Positions 34,866 to 42,014 of a DNA stretch of 64,000 nt are shown here, one piece after another (position 1 is the stretch's first letter; each line of letters begins with the position of its first letter). The position numbers and the translations under genes were made by a program. The notes under the pieces are model-generated. The model was not told the DNA's origin and did not search any database. It saw only the letters and a list, made by a program, of their open reading frames with translations. The stretch is from Fibrella aestuarina BUZ 2 (lineage in GTDB: Bacteria > Bacteroidota > Bacteroidia > Cytophagales > Spirosomataceae): positions 2,794,919-2,858,918 of the forward strand of contig NC_020054.1 in assembly GCF_000331105.1 (NCBI RefSeq), written 5' to 3'.

Positions 34866-35858
34866 ATGTCAGTTGACGTATCCAGACTAGCGGCCAAACT
34901 CAAGGAGAATGTAGCCGACTACTCTAAAATTTTTCGCCTCAACCAGTCCAACGGTTTCAATATCAAGCAGGACCGGTTATTTACCCCTTACCAGATTCGG
35001 GACAAGGTGCCCCTGATCCGCAGCTCGACCACGTCGATGCTGCAACCGGGCCGTAAGGGTGGTACCCCTAACTTCAAAGGTGGGGTCGAACTGGCGGGCC
35101 GTGAGGGTATGCTGCGCCCGTTTCAGGCCAACCTGAAGCTGGATGAGCAGACGCTGTACGCCTGGACTAAAACGTACCTGGCTAAGAAAAAGCCGACCGA
35201 CTCAAGCGATATCTACAGCTTCGAGGCTATGAACTGGTACATGGAAAACGTGATGGCGCAGTGCCGCAAGGACGCGCTGGGCTTTGTCTACAAGGGCGTC
35301 TACAACGCGACCGGTACCAACGCGATCGACATCATGGATGGTCTGAAGCTGAAGTTTACTCAAGGTATCGCCACGACGGGAACGGGTTGGGTTGGCGACA
35401 TCCCGGTGGCCAACATCGTGACTTCGGCCGCTACGATCAACGCCAGCAACGTGCTGACGGAGTTGCAGAAGCTGGGCCTGCTGTTCTTCGGAGCAATGGA
35501 CGAGCCGCTGGAGGAAGAGGTGATTATCGCCGTCGATCCGATGCACATCGTCTACATCACCCAGGCGCTGGATTCGCAGCTGAGCAACAACCAGCAGATC
35601 GTGTACCGCGAGAATGGTAAGCTGCGGCTGGCGTTCCTGCCAAAATCGTCGATCGAGCCGCGCACGTGGCTGAAAGGTACCGATAAGCAGCTGCTGACGC
35701 TGCCGGGCAACCTGGCGGTGATGGGGCCAGAAGACACGACCGAGGACATTCCCTCGATCCAGATCGAATCGGCGGATCGTAACCTCAAACTCTTCCTGGA
35801 CGGGGAACTGGGCATCGACTACGCCGATGGCCGGGTACTGTTCATGAACGATAAGTAA
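34866..35858 (+). CDS. Major capsid protein
   Basis: This 330-residue protein follows the protease and scaffold genes. The N-terminal arm (RLAAKLKENVADYSKIFRLN), a central helix with YSFEAMNWYMENVMAQCRKD, a beta-rich region and the C-terminal ELGIDYADGRVLFMNDK fit HK97-fold capsids of Bacteroidota phages. There is no obvious protease site after the arm. The call is based on order, size and general fold pattern. Confidence 0.75.
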   Translation: MSVDVSRLAAKLKENVADYSKIFRLNQSNGFNIKQDRLFTPYQIRDKVPLIRSSTTSMLQPGRKGGTPNFKGGVELAGREGMLRPFQANLKLDEQTLYAWTKTYLAKKKPTDSSDIYSFEAMNWYMENVMAQCRKDALGFVYKGVYNATGTNAIDIMDGLKLKFTQGIATTGTGWVGDIPVANIVTSAATINASNVLTELQKLGLLFFGAMDEPLEEEVIIAVDPMHIVYITQALDSQLSNNQQIVYRENGKLRLAFLPKSSIEPRTWLKGTDKQLLTLPGNLAVMGPEDTTEDIPSIQIESADRNLKLFLDGELGIDYADGRVLFMNDK

Positions 35859-35950
35859 GCGGTCCAACGATCGGCAGTCTGAGTCACAGCTAGGATGTTC
35901 ATCACAGATGTTCACCGCTTTTTTACTTCACCTTTTTCTCTCTTTTGACA

Positions 35951-36625
35951 ATGAAGAATTTACGGCTTATCGGTTCGTTTCTCTTCGCGCTGGTAATGGT
36001 TGCCAGCGCCGTTTTTCCCGCTGATGTGCAGGCGATGGTACCCGTGAGTCTGCACGACTTCATGTTCTCGGCTGATCCGATCGTCTGCGGCGCAGCTGGC
36101 GCAGTATTCACCGGCATCAGCCGCAAAGTACGCGGAGTGGCCAACATCGGCGGTATCACCAAAATGGTACTGTTTGCCGATACGGACCTTACCACCGACT
36201 GGCCCCTGCAAAAGGACATTACGGCGGGTGTTCTCTCGACCCCACCCCCGGTAGCCGCTGGGGTAGTTGGTGCGGTGCTGACCTTCGATACGAATACTGG
36301 CCGGGCCAAATCCGCCCGGAAAGGGGACCTGGGCTATCAGACTGTCGACGTGGACGGAGAGGGCAAGTTTGCCGGTTACGAGGCGGCGCAGATCGATGCG
36401 CTGGATAAAACCTTGAATAGCGGCGGGGTGGCCATCATCTACTACAAAAACGGCGATCGGTCGGTATACGGCACCAAGCTGGAGCCGTTGACCTTCGAGG
36501 ATGCGAGCGATACCGGTGCTAAGGGCGACGATAAGCTCCAACTCGACTTCAAGTTCAAAGGGTCGGGCTACGCCTTCCACCCGCCCCTGCTGGGCCCCAC
36601 GGTGGTCGTGCCCCTGCCGGCTTAA
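35951..36625 (+). CDS. Putative virion structural protein with an apparent signal peptide
   Basis: The ATG at 35951 (a TTG at 35945 is also in frame) gives 224 residues. The first 30 look like a Sec signal peptide (LRLIGSFLFALVMVASAVFP, then ADVQA as a possible cleavage site). The remainder is beta-rich (GGVAIIYYKNGDRSVYGTKL, KLQLDFKFKGSGYAFHPPLL) and resembles tail-tube or minor capsid proteins next to capsid genes. A signal peptide on a virion protein is unexpected, since assembly is cytosolic. It may instead be a hydrophobic arm. Confidence 0.6.
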   Translation: MKNLRLIGSFLFALVMVASAVFPADVQAMVPVSLHDFMFSADPIVCGAAGAVFTGISRKVRGVANIGGITKMVLFADTDLTTDWPLQKDITAGVLSTPPPVAAGVVGAVLTFDTNTGRAKSARKGDLGYQTVDVDGEGKFAGYEAAQIDALDKTLNSGGVAIIYYKNGDRSVYGTKLEPLTFEDASDTGAKGDDKLQLDFKFKGSGYAFHPPLLGPTVVVPLPA

Positions 36626-36644
36626 CAGGTACGTACCTAAACCG

Positions 36645-36690
36645 GGCCTCTCTCGTCAGGACGGTACGCCGCCGCGGAGGGGCCTTTTTT
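36645..36690 (+). terminator. Probable terminator directly before a start codon
   Basis: GGCCTCTC (36645-36652) pairs with GGAGGGGCC (8 pairs, one G-U) over a 24-base loop and ends in seven T. The ATG of the next gene is at 36692, so the hairpin occupies its ribosome-binding region. It may act as an attenuator as well as a terminator. Confidence 0.6.
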
Positions 36691-36691
36691 T

Positions 36692-36892
36692 ATGGCTAAA
36701 CGCAGTAAACTCCCAATCAACGTGTATCAGGTCAAAGACGAATTCGCGGGCAAGATCAAGCTCGAAACGGGCGAGGGCGAAACGCTGCTCGACCACAACA
36801 CGCCCCAGTTGGCGCTGGCCACTCTGTATGAGGGCTCAGATTTGGCGAAGGGTTATATTGAACTGGTAGCTTCCCCTGAAGCTGCCCAATAA
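36692..36892 (+). CDS. Small late phage protein (66 aa)
   Basis: This 66-residue protein (begins MAKRSKLPINVYQVKDEFAG) is a small mixed fold with a central DHNTPQLALATLYEGSDLAK helix. It starts right after the T-run of a hairpin and ends 9 bases before the next gene. It has the size of small head-tail or tail-chaperone-like proteins; no family is recognised. Confidence 0.5.
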   Translation: MAKRSKLPINVYQVKDEFAGKIKLETGEGETLLDHNTPQLALATLYEGSDLAKGYIELVASPEAAQ

Positions 36893-36901
36893 AAACAGCT
36901 C

Positions 36902-37288
36902 ATGTACAACTTAGACAGCAACAAAATTGACGGCGTGCTCAAGAGCCTGGGCAACGCGGGCAAAAACGCGGTGGCGGCGCTCAACGCCATGACTAATGGC
37001 GAGTTCAAAGGCTCGGCGCTGGAAACTGACCCGCTGGGGAATCTGGGCTACATCGTGCGAACGCTGCAAAACGCGAAGGATCAGGCGGCTATTAATGCCC
37101 AATTTGCGGGCAAGACCCCGGAGGAGATCACGGCCATTCAGGAGCAGGCACGAGCCGACGAACAGGCGGCGATCCAAGCCAAATTCAACGAGCAGCTGGC
37201 CGAGATGACGAAGGAGCCAGAGCCTGAACCCGAACCCGACGAGGAGGGTGCTGGTAGCGAGGATGACCCGAACCAGCCCCAGAATTAA
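36902..37288 (+). CDS. Late phage protein with acidic tail (128 aa)
   Basis: This 128-residue protein is helical (IDGVLKSLGNAGKNAVAALN, EQARADEQAAIQAKFNEQLA) and ends in a Glu/Pro/Asp-rich tail (TKEPEPEPEPDEEGAGSEDD). Such tails occur in head-decoration and scaffold-like proteins. It may be transcribed with 36692. A short terminator follows. Confidence 0.5.
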   Translation: MYNLDSNKIDGVLKSLGNAGKNAVAALNAMTNGEFKGSALETDPLGNLGYIVRTLQNAKDQAAINAQFAGKTPEEITAIQEQARADEQAAIQAKFNEQLAEMTKEPEPEPEPDEEGAGSEDDPNQPQN

Positions 37289-37306
37289 CCCCGTCAGCGA
37301 AAGCCT

Positions 37307-37333
37307 AGCCCTTGACCCGGCTGGGCTTTTTCG
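37307..37333 (+). terminator. Short intrinsic terminator
   Basis: AGCCC (37307-37311) pairs with GGGCT (37323-37327) and runs into five T. The loop carries the TTG of the promoter that follows, so termination of the upstream unit and start of the next share sequence. Confidence 0.6.
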
Positions 37334-37341
37334 TATGTTTG
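37312..37341 (+). promoter_or_regulatory. Bacteroidota promoter for the structured leader
   Basis: TTG (37312-37314), then 19 bases, then TATGTTTG (37334-37341), a perfect TAnnTTTG. Transcription should begin about 4-6 bases on, at 37345-37347, which is where the first stem of the RNA element begins. Confidence 0.75.
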
Positions 37342-37345
37342 TGCC

Positions 37346-37448
37346 GCTAACTTTCAGTTTTTCTCGATGACCAACCGGCGTGACCCAAGACACGTCGGTT
37401 GGCACGTCGTTGTGAGTACGACACGGTCATCGAGAGATGAAAGTTAGC
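37346..37448 (+). ncRNA. Predicted three-way-junction RNA (leader or small RNA)
   Basis: Nested perfect complementarity gives P1a (37346-37356 with 37438-37448, 11 bp), an internal loop, P1b (37362-37372 with 37425-37435, 11 bp), hairpin P2 (37373-37382 with 37391-37400, 10 bp with one G-U, 8-base loop) and hairpin P3 (37406-37410 with 37418-37422, 7-base loop). P1b and P2 stack directly; GGCAC and AC join the other helices. A promoter places the 5' end at P1a. The 12-mer TGACCAACCGGC in P2 recurs at 37451-37462, just before the ATG at 37469, so P2 could swap partners. It could be a regulatory leader of 37469-37720 or a processed RNA. I match it to no known class. Confidence 0.65.
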
Positions 37449-37468
37449 AGTGACCAACCGGCTCCCAT

Positions 37469-37720
37469 ATGCCCATTCCAGCGCCCGAAGGGTTTACCGA
37501 CCTGCGTGTTCATCTGCACGAGGCGGGCGTGGATGCGGCTCATTTAAGCTTCGTGCTGGAGCGTTATCTGGAGCTACCCGCCAACAAACCGCCAAGCGAT
37601 TGGTTTACCGACGTACAGGCCGAGCACCAGGCCTGGGCCTACCGAGAAGCGGTCGGGACCTTCCAACAACTGATCGTCGACAAGCCCGATGATGGCAATG
37701 GTGACGATGACGAGGCCTAA
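37469..37720 (+). CDS. Small late protein under the structured leader (83 aa)
   Basis: This 83-residue acidic protein (begins MPIPAPEGFTDLRVHLHEAG, ends DDGNGDDDEA) is helical with a Trp-containing middle (SDWFTDVQAEHQAWAYREAV). It is a single-gene unit: promoter at 37312, a structured 5' leader, and a terminator 11 bases after the stop. This isolation inside a late region is unusual and suggests separate control of dose or timing. No family is recognised. Confidence 0.55.
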   Translation: MPIPAPEGFTDLRVHLHEAGVDAAHLSFVLERYLELPANKPPSDWFTDVQAEHQAWAYREAVGTFQQLIVDKPDDGNGDDDEA

Positions 37721-37730
37721 TGCCCGTCCT

Positions 37731-37759
37731 ACCCTCACCCGAAAAGGTGGGGGTTTTTT
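37731..37759 (+). terminator. Intrinsic terminator
   Basis: ACCCTCACC (37731-37739) pairs with GGTGGGGGT (37746-37754; one G-U), then six T. The next gene starts 7 bases later at 37766. Confidence 0.8.
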
Positions 37760-37765
37760 GTTGGC

Positions 37766-38419
37766 ATGAATCTTCAGGACCTCATTCGCCAGCAAAAAGC
37801 CACCGTACAAATGCTAGAATCGCTCGTAGGGGCGCGACGAGCATCCCAGATGGAGCTAGATGGGGCAAAGGCGCGTTTGGCCGATCTGGAGGCACAGAGA
37901 GACTTTAAACCCCTTCCTTCAGCATCGCCGCGAGTTGACCAGCCGCAGGCCTATGCGCCTGAACTGGAAGGGCCGACCCTGAGCGGTGATGAGTACGCTC
38001 GACTCCAGGCCGAGATGTCCGCCGACGCTGACAGGTTGAACCGGAAAATGGCCGGCCTCAGCAACCAGTTGTACCAGGTACCTGACGGCGTGGCTTGCCC
38101 GGAACTGACCGGCCCAATTCTGGACCTCAAAGCGCAAATCGAGGCGATCTGGGACCGCAAACGCTACTTGGAGCGTAACCGGCGGTTACCCGAAGAAAAG
38201 GCCGAAGCCAGCCACGATGCCGGGCTGCCGCAGCTGCCGGGTGATGATCCTGAACGCTACCAGCTGGCCTACCAAAAGCGGCGGCTGATCGATCAGAAAT
38301 CGAAGCTGAAGAAAAAGCTGGCCAACCCAAAAGCTAAACTAGGCAAGCGGGCCGAGTGGGAACGCGAACTGGCCGAATGTGAGCTGAAGATTCAGGAAAT
38401 GGACTTTAAACTGAGTTAG
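37766..38419 (+). CDS. Coiled-coil phage protein (217 aa)
   Basis: This 217-residue protein is almost wholly helical with long charged heptad stretches (MNLQDLIRQQKATVQMLESL, DQKSKLKKKLANPKAKLGKR, ECELKIQEMDFKLS) around a Pro-rich break near residues 50-70. There is no membrane segment. It precedes the ParB-like gene by 18 bases and may share its transcript, so a structural or DNA-organising partner is possible. The function is unknown. Confidence 0.5.
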   Translation: MNLQDLIRQQKATVQMLESLVGARRASQMELDGAKARLADLEAQRDFKPLPSASPRVDQPQAYAPELEGPTLSGDEYARLQAEMSADADRLNRKMAGLSNQLYQVPDGVACPELTGPILDLKAQIEAIWDRKRYLERNRRLPEEKAEASHDAGLPQLPGDDPERYQLAYQKRRLIDQKSKLKKKLANPKAKLGKRAEWERELAECELKIQEMDFKLS

Positions 38420-38437
38420 TCAACGTAGTTAGCACCC

Positions 38438-39061
38438 ATGTTAGAGAAATTAGCCTGGACAACGCAGCAACGCAAGGTTGTTGATCTGTTGCCCTACGAG
38501 TACAACCCGCGCAAGATGACGGCCCAGCAGAGCCGCAAGCTGCGCGAGAGCCTGGAGAAGTTTGGGCTGGTTGAGATCCCGGTCATCAATGCCGATGGCG
38601 TCCTGCTGGCCGGCCACCAGCGTTGCAAAGCGATGGTGGCGCTGGGGCGGGGTGATGAACTGGTCGACGTGCGCGTACCGAACCGGCAGCTGACCGATGC
38701 CGAGTTCAAGGAATACAACGTGGCCAGCAATGCCATCAAAGGGGATTGGGTCGACGAACTGCTGCGGGAGCATTTCGCGGAGGTCGATCTGGCTGATTTC
38801 GGCATTAGCCTGGCGGATATGGAGCAACTGCACGAGCAGACCAGCACCAAAGCCGACGTACCTGAACTGCCGATCGTGGCCAAGTTCTCGGAGCAGTACA
38901 GCGCGGTCGTGATCATCTGTACGAACGCCATCGACGCCAACCACGTGGCGGAGGTATTGCAGCTAGAACAGGCTAAAAGCTACAAATCAGACCGGGTAGG
39001 CCGTACCAGCGTCATTCACGCCAAACAGTTCATCGACGCATGGAAAGCTGCAAAATCGTAA
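38438..39061 (+). CDS. ParB/sulfiredoxin-fold (ParB-like nuclease domain) protein
   Basis: This 207-residue protein has the ParB N-terminal fold at residues 12-90: NPR (23-25), the strand VIPVINADG-like segment, and GHQR (59-62), the nucleotide-binding/catalytic motif. A helical part follows (DWVDELLREHFAEVDLADFG), then a C-terminal domain of about 80 residues. Phage ParB-like proteins are often found with methylases and base-modifying enzymes. Here the next gene, overlapping by 22 bases, is a GT-A glycosyltransferase, which supports a shared role in DNA modification. Confidence 0.82.
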   Translation: MLEKLAWTTQQRKVVDLLPYEYNPRKMTAQQSRKLRESLEKFGLVEIPVINADGVLLAGHQRCKAMVALGRGDELVDVRVPNRQLTDAEFKEYNVASNAIKGDWVDELLREHFAEVDLADFGISLADMEQLHEQTSTKADVPELPIVAKFSEQYSAVVIICTNAIDANHVAEVLQLEQAKSYKSDRVGRTSVIHAKQFIDAWKAAKS

Positions 39062-39783
39062 TTCCGAGCCACAAGCGGGCCACGCGGGTACGGACCACTG
39101 CCGTCGTCGAGAACACGATCATCTGCGTACCGGACGCCCAGGCCGACGACTATCAGCGTAATAATCCGGGCTGCGAGATTGTCACACACCCCGACTCAGT
39201 AATTGGGCTGGCCCGAAAGCGCGACTGGATCATCAAACACTTTGGTTCGGTCTTCATGCTCGACGATGACATTGCGTCGATGCAGCGGGTGTATACGGAG
39301 CCGGGGGAAAAGTCGCAGGTAGACCCAGCGACAGCTTACGCGCTGATCCAGGCTACGGCTGATGCCTGTCGGCAGGCCGGGGCGTTCCTGTTTTCCTTCA
39401 GCCACGTACCCGCTCCGGTGCTATACAACCCGATGGGGCCGATTGATCTGGCCGGCTATCATACCGGCTGCGCGCATGGTGTACTGTCAGGATCGAAGCT
39501 GTGGTATAGCCCGGAGATTCGGGTCAACGAGGATTACTGGATTAGCTGTTTGAACGCATACGAACACCGGCTCAGCTGGAAGGATACGCGGTTCTACTTT
39601 GCCCAGAAGGACACATTTGTCAATCCGGGCGGGCTGTCGGAGTTTCGGAACGTGGAGGCTGAGGAAGCTGATTTTAAGCTGCTGCAGCGCGTATTTGGGT
39701 CCGACATTATTACGTTGAAAAAGTCGAGTGCGAAAAGCAAGCTCAAGCATCCATTTCAGAAAACCTTAAAACTTCCATTCTAG
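39040..39783 (+). CDS. GT-A glycosyltransferase, candidate DNA-base glycosyltransferase
   Basis: This 247-residue protein begins like a GT-A fold (CKIVIPSHKRATRV), has GLARKRDWIIKHFG and then the metal-binding triplet DDD (75-77, in FMLDDDIAS). Later come GYHTGCAHGVLSG, NEDYWISC (likely acidic active-site residue) and a C-terminal FYFAQKDTFVNPGG. It is cytosolic and small, unlike cell-envelope transferases, and resembles phage glycosyltransferases found with ParB-like genes and base oxygenases. A role in glycosylating modified DNA is inferred. The enzyme making the hydroxyl acceptor is not seen in the window. Confidence 0.75.
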   Translation: MESCKIVIPSHKRATRVRTTAVVENTIICVPDAQADDYQRNNPGCEIVTHPDSVIGLARKRDWIIKHFGSVFMLDDDIASMQRVYTEPGEKSQVDPATAYALIQATADACRQAGAFLFSFSHVPAPVLYNPMGPIDLAGYHTGCAHGVLSGSKLWYSPEIRVNEDYWISCLNAYEHRLSWKDTRFYFAQKDTFVNPGGLSEFRNVEAEEADFKLLQRVFGSDIITLKKSSAKSKLKHPFQKTLKLPF

Positions 39784-39857
39784 CCATGATTTTTTAGGGG
39801 TTTGAGACTGCAAACTCTCTGGTCTGCATCGGGTTATAGAGACTTAAAGGTTACGCT

Positions 39858-40046
39858 ATGCAGACGAATCGGTACAATGTTGGGCGAGGCCTGGGCGGCT
39901 GGTATGTAGAAGATGAGGCTAATCAGTCTATTGTTGGCTATTTTCCGACTCGGGAGGCGGCAGTAATCTACGCTACTAAAAAAGCAAAGCTTAGTGAGTT
40001 GGTTGGCTTAGCCACCCCTGTGAGGCGGCTCCATCCAATACGATAA
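39858..40046 (+). CDS. Small DUF2188-like protein (62 aa)
   Basis: This 62-residue protein has the strand-strand-helix pattern of DUF2188: YNVGRGLGGWYVEDEANQSI, then GYFPTREAAVIYATKKAKLS. The terminator hairpin begins inside its last codons. Such small domains have no firm function; some occur near restriction or modification genes. Confidence 0.6.
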   Translation: MQTNRYNVGRGLGGWYVEDEANQSIVGYFPTREAAVIYATKKAKLSELVGLATPVRRLHPIR

Positions 40047-40080
40047 GGAAGCCCGCTCAACTTGAGCGGGCTTCCTTATT
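40044..40080. terminator. Intrinsic terminator, perfect 16-bp stem
   Basis: AAGGAAGCCCGCTCAA (40044-40059) pairs exactly with 40061-40076 across one base, in practice a small loop, then TATTTT. The stem starts at the stop codon of the 62-residue gene. Confidence 0.85.
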
Positions 40081-40115
40081 TTAGTAAAGCACAGAGGATT
40101 TTATTGGAAAAAGTA

Positions 40116-40159
40116 AGGAATGATAAATTGTTAATCCGTTCTGCTGGGAGAATATACAG
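40116..40159 (+). repeat. Repeated upstream element, copy 1
   Basis: This 44-base element shares 37 positions with 41771-41814, including an identical 20-mer (TCTGCTGGGAGAATATACAG). It lies 30 bases before the ATG at 40190. TTG and TATACAG are in register in both copies, so it may be a promoter or protein-binding site. Confidence 0.65.
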
Positions 40160-40189
40160 GGGATGTTCAACCCCAATATATCTCAGAAA

Positions 40190-40891
40190 ATGGAAGCGCA
40201 AGCACCGCAGCGGCGGACCGCCCAGACCCCGCCCCGCAGAAACCGGGATCGGTTCATGACCACCACCGGCAAAAGCGAAGCCGATTACAATGCATGGGCT
40301 AGCCAGGTAGGCCGCCAGATGCACATTAACAACCTCGACCGGTTGATTTGCGCCCAGCTGGGCATCTACACGGTGGCGCACCTGGCTCAGCTGCCCACCC
40401 TGCTCCCGGAAGGCGTGGAGAGTGAAGCGCAGGAAACGAGTTATCTGCTCGAGAACTCGGTCAACCCCCTGGAACTGGCCCGCCTGTGGCAGCGCGTTCG
40501 CATCGATGCGACGATGTACCTGTCTGCTGAAACGGTCCTCAACGAGTACCTGCGGCCTTTCCCCAAAGACAACTTCGAGCGCTGGGGCGATCGCAACCAC
40601 CTGGGCGACGTATCGAAAAGCTGGTTCAAAAAGACCGGGATCGAGTTGGATGTGCAGCTACAGGAAATCAACGAGGTGGCACCCATCCCGGTCACGATGG
40701 AGGACGCTATTGAGTTCGTCAAAAGCTGGAAGCCGGGCGGGTTCGTCTCGCCGCTCCAGTGGCAGCTGACTCACATCGAAAGCCGGTTTCAGGGGCTGAC
40801 CACCTTCCGCATCAAGGACTACTACGCCGAGCACCTGCTGAAGATGACCCAGCTTGTTCACCCGGCCCTGACCGATACCGTTCCCTTCTGA
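40190..40891 (+). CDS. Hypothetical phage protein in the modification cassette
   Basis: The ATG at 40190 gives 233 residues; 40163 is in frame but touches the repeated element, and Met at 40256 is also possible. After a basic, Pro/Arg-rich N-terminus the protein is helical (ELARLWQRVRIDATMYLSAE, EDAIEFVKSWKPGGFVSPLQ) with a C-terminal RFQGLTTFRIKDYYAEHLLK. No enzyme motif is recognised. It lies between the glycosyltransferase and the methylase-like gene, so a substrate-supply or targeting role is conceivable. Confidence 0.5.
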   Translation: MEAQAPQRRTAQTPPRRNRDRFMTTTGKSEADYNAWASQVGRQMHINNLDRLICAQLGIYTVAHLAQLPTLLPEGVESEAQETSYLLENSVNPLELARLWQRVRIDATMYLSAETVLNEYLRPFPKDNFERWGDRNHLGDVSKSWFKKTGIELDVQLQEINEVAPIPVTMEDAIEFVKSWKPGGFVSPLQWQLTHIESRFQGLTTFRIKDYYAEHLLKMTQLVHPALTDTVPF

Positions 40892-40898
40892 TCACCAC

Positions 40899-40923
40899 GC
40901 CCCGTCACTCGACGGGGCTTTTT
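40899..40923 (+). terminator. Intrinsic terminator
   Basis: GCCCCGTC (40899-40906) pairs exactly with GACGGGGC (40911-40918) across ACTC, then five T. The methylase-like gene begins 12 bases later. Confidence 0.85.
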
Positions 40924-40934
40924 CATTTACTGCC

Positions 40935-41744
40935 ATGCCGAAATCAACCGACGTGCCGCACGAGCTGCGGGCGCTCAATAAGGTATTTTCTACAAACGAC
41001 TACAAATGGGATTACGCGGACTCCTTCCGCGATTGGGTCGACTTTCTGGTGGAGGCCTTCATGCCGGTCCGTCAGACGGATCGCCGCCCGAGCGAATGCG
41101 AGCGGCTGAAGCAGAAGCACGGTTCGCTCGACTGGTTCACCGATATGACCCGCGAATGGTTGCTGGTGCAGCAACAGATGATCGTCGGGGATGGTCCGGG
41201 CGACTGGTACGATGCGCTGGGTACGTTCTACGAGGTCATTGCGCCCAACTCCAAAAAGGGCGTTTTGGGTCAATTCTTCACGCCCCCGGAGGTCTGCGAT
41301 ATGATGACCATTATGACGGGCTTCACGCCCGATCTGAAGGGGAAGGGCTTCAGCATCCAGGACCCATGCAGCGGCTCCGGGCGGATGTTGCTGGCGGCTC
41401 ATACCTCGGCTCCGGGCAACTACCAGTACGCCGCCGACCTGGACCGCATTTGCGCCAAGATGTCGGCCGTCAATATGTGCATACATGGCTGCGTGGGGCA
41501 GGCGGTATGCATGAACTCCCTGACGCCCGATGACTGGTTTTTCGGCTACAACATCAACCCGCGCCTGAACCGTACAGGCTGTCCGAGCATCGAGCCGATC
41601 ACCAAAGAGCAGTGCCGGGCGTGGCGCTTATGGCAGGCTGAAAAGGCTGCCTGGGAGGAAAAAAAGCGCGTCGACCCGAAAGCGCCGGCACCCGTACCAC
41701 CCGCGGCTAAATCGGTCCAGATGGGGCAACTGAGCCTGTTTTAG
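40935..41744 (+). CDS. N6-DNA-methylase-like protein without the NPPY motif
   Basis: This 269-residue protein has an HsdM-like start (GQFFTPPEVCDMM, 112-124) and the AdoMet-binding motif I DPCSGSGRML (143-152), then YAADLDRICAKMSAVNM and VCMNSL. Where the catalytic NPPY/F should follow, the sequence reads GYNINPRLNRTG (204-215), so the usual base-flipping motif IV is lost. The C-terminus ends QLSLF (265-269), a consensus sliding-clamp-binding peptide. It may bind AdoMet but not methylate adenine in the normal way, or perform other chemistry at replication forks. Confidence 0.78.
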   Translation: MPKSTDVPHELRALNKVFSTNDYKWDYADSFRDWVDFLVEAFMPVRQTDRRPSECERLKQKHGSLDWFTDMTREWLLVQQQMIVGDGPGDWYDALGTFYEVIAPNSKKGVLGQFFTPPEVCDMMTIMTGFTPDLKGKGFSIQDPCSGSGRMLLAAHTSAPGNYQYAADLDRICAKMSAVNMCIHGCVGQAVCMNSLTPDDWFFGYNINPRLNRTGCPSIEPITKEQCRAWRLWQAEKAAWEEKKRVDPKAPAPVPPAAKSVQMGQLSLF

Positions 41745-41770
41745 GGCTGAAAAAAAACGAAAAATATTTC

Positions 41771-41814
41771 AGGATTGACGAATTGTATAACCGATCTGCT
41801 GGGAGAATATACAG
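41771..41814 (+). repeat. Repeated upstream element, copy 2
   Basis: This is the second copy of the element at 40116-40159, with the identical 20-mer at 41795-41814. It lies 40 bases before the small gene at 41855. The first 24 bases match copy 1 at 17 positions. Confidence 0.65.
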
Positions 41815-41854
41815 AGGTAGTCGAGACACATAATCCCCTGACTACGAAGCTAAA

Positions 41855-42013
41855 ATGTTCACGTTCACAATTCATTTCCAAGAGGTCAACGGCCCCAATG
41901 GTAGCACCAAAATCCAGTGTAATCTCATTCAAACGGCCATCGCCCTATTCGAGCAGGAGTACCCTACTGCCATCATCCTACACGTTAACACCAGCCTAAA
42001 CCGCCCCTACTAA
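41855..42013 (+). CDS. Small phage protein (52 aa)
   Basis: This 52-residue frame (begins MFTFTIHFQEVNGPNGSTKI, ends LHVNTSLNRPY) reads as a strand-helix-strand fold: a beta hairpin, helix IQTAIALFEQEYP, then TAIILHVN. It lies after the second repeated element and ends two bases before the next gene, so the two are likely co-transcribed. No family is recognised. Confidence 0.6.
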   Translation: MFTFTIHFQEVNGPNGSTKIQCNLIQTAIALFEQEYPTAIILHVNTSLNRPY

Positions 42014-42014
42014 G

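Noticed and set aside
37346..37448. Hammerhead ribozyme, tRNA-like element or retron msr-msd
   Set aside because: The junction lacks the CUGAUGA/GAAA core, there is no T-loop or anticodon arm pattern, and no reverse transcriptase gene lies nearby.
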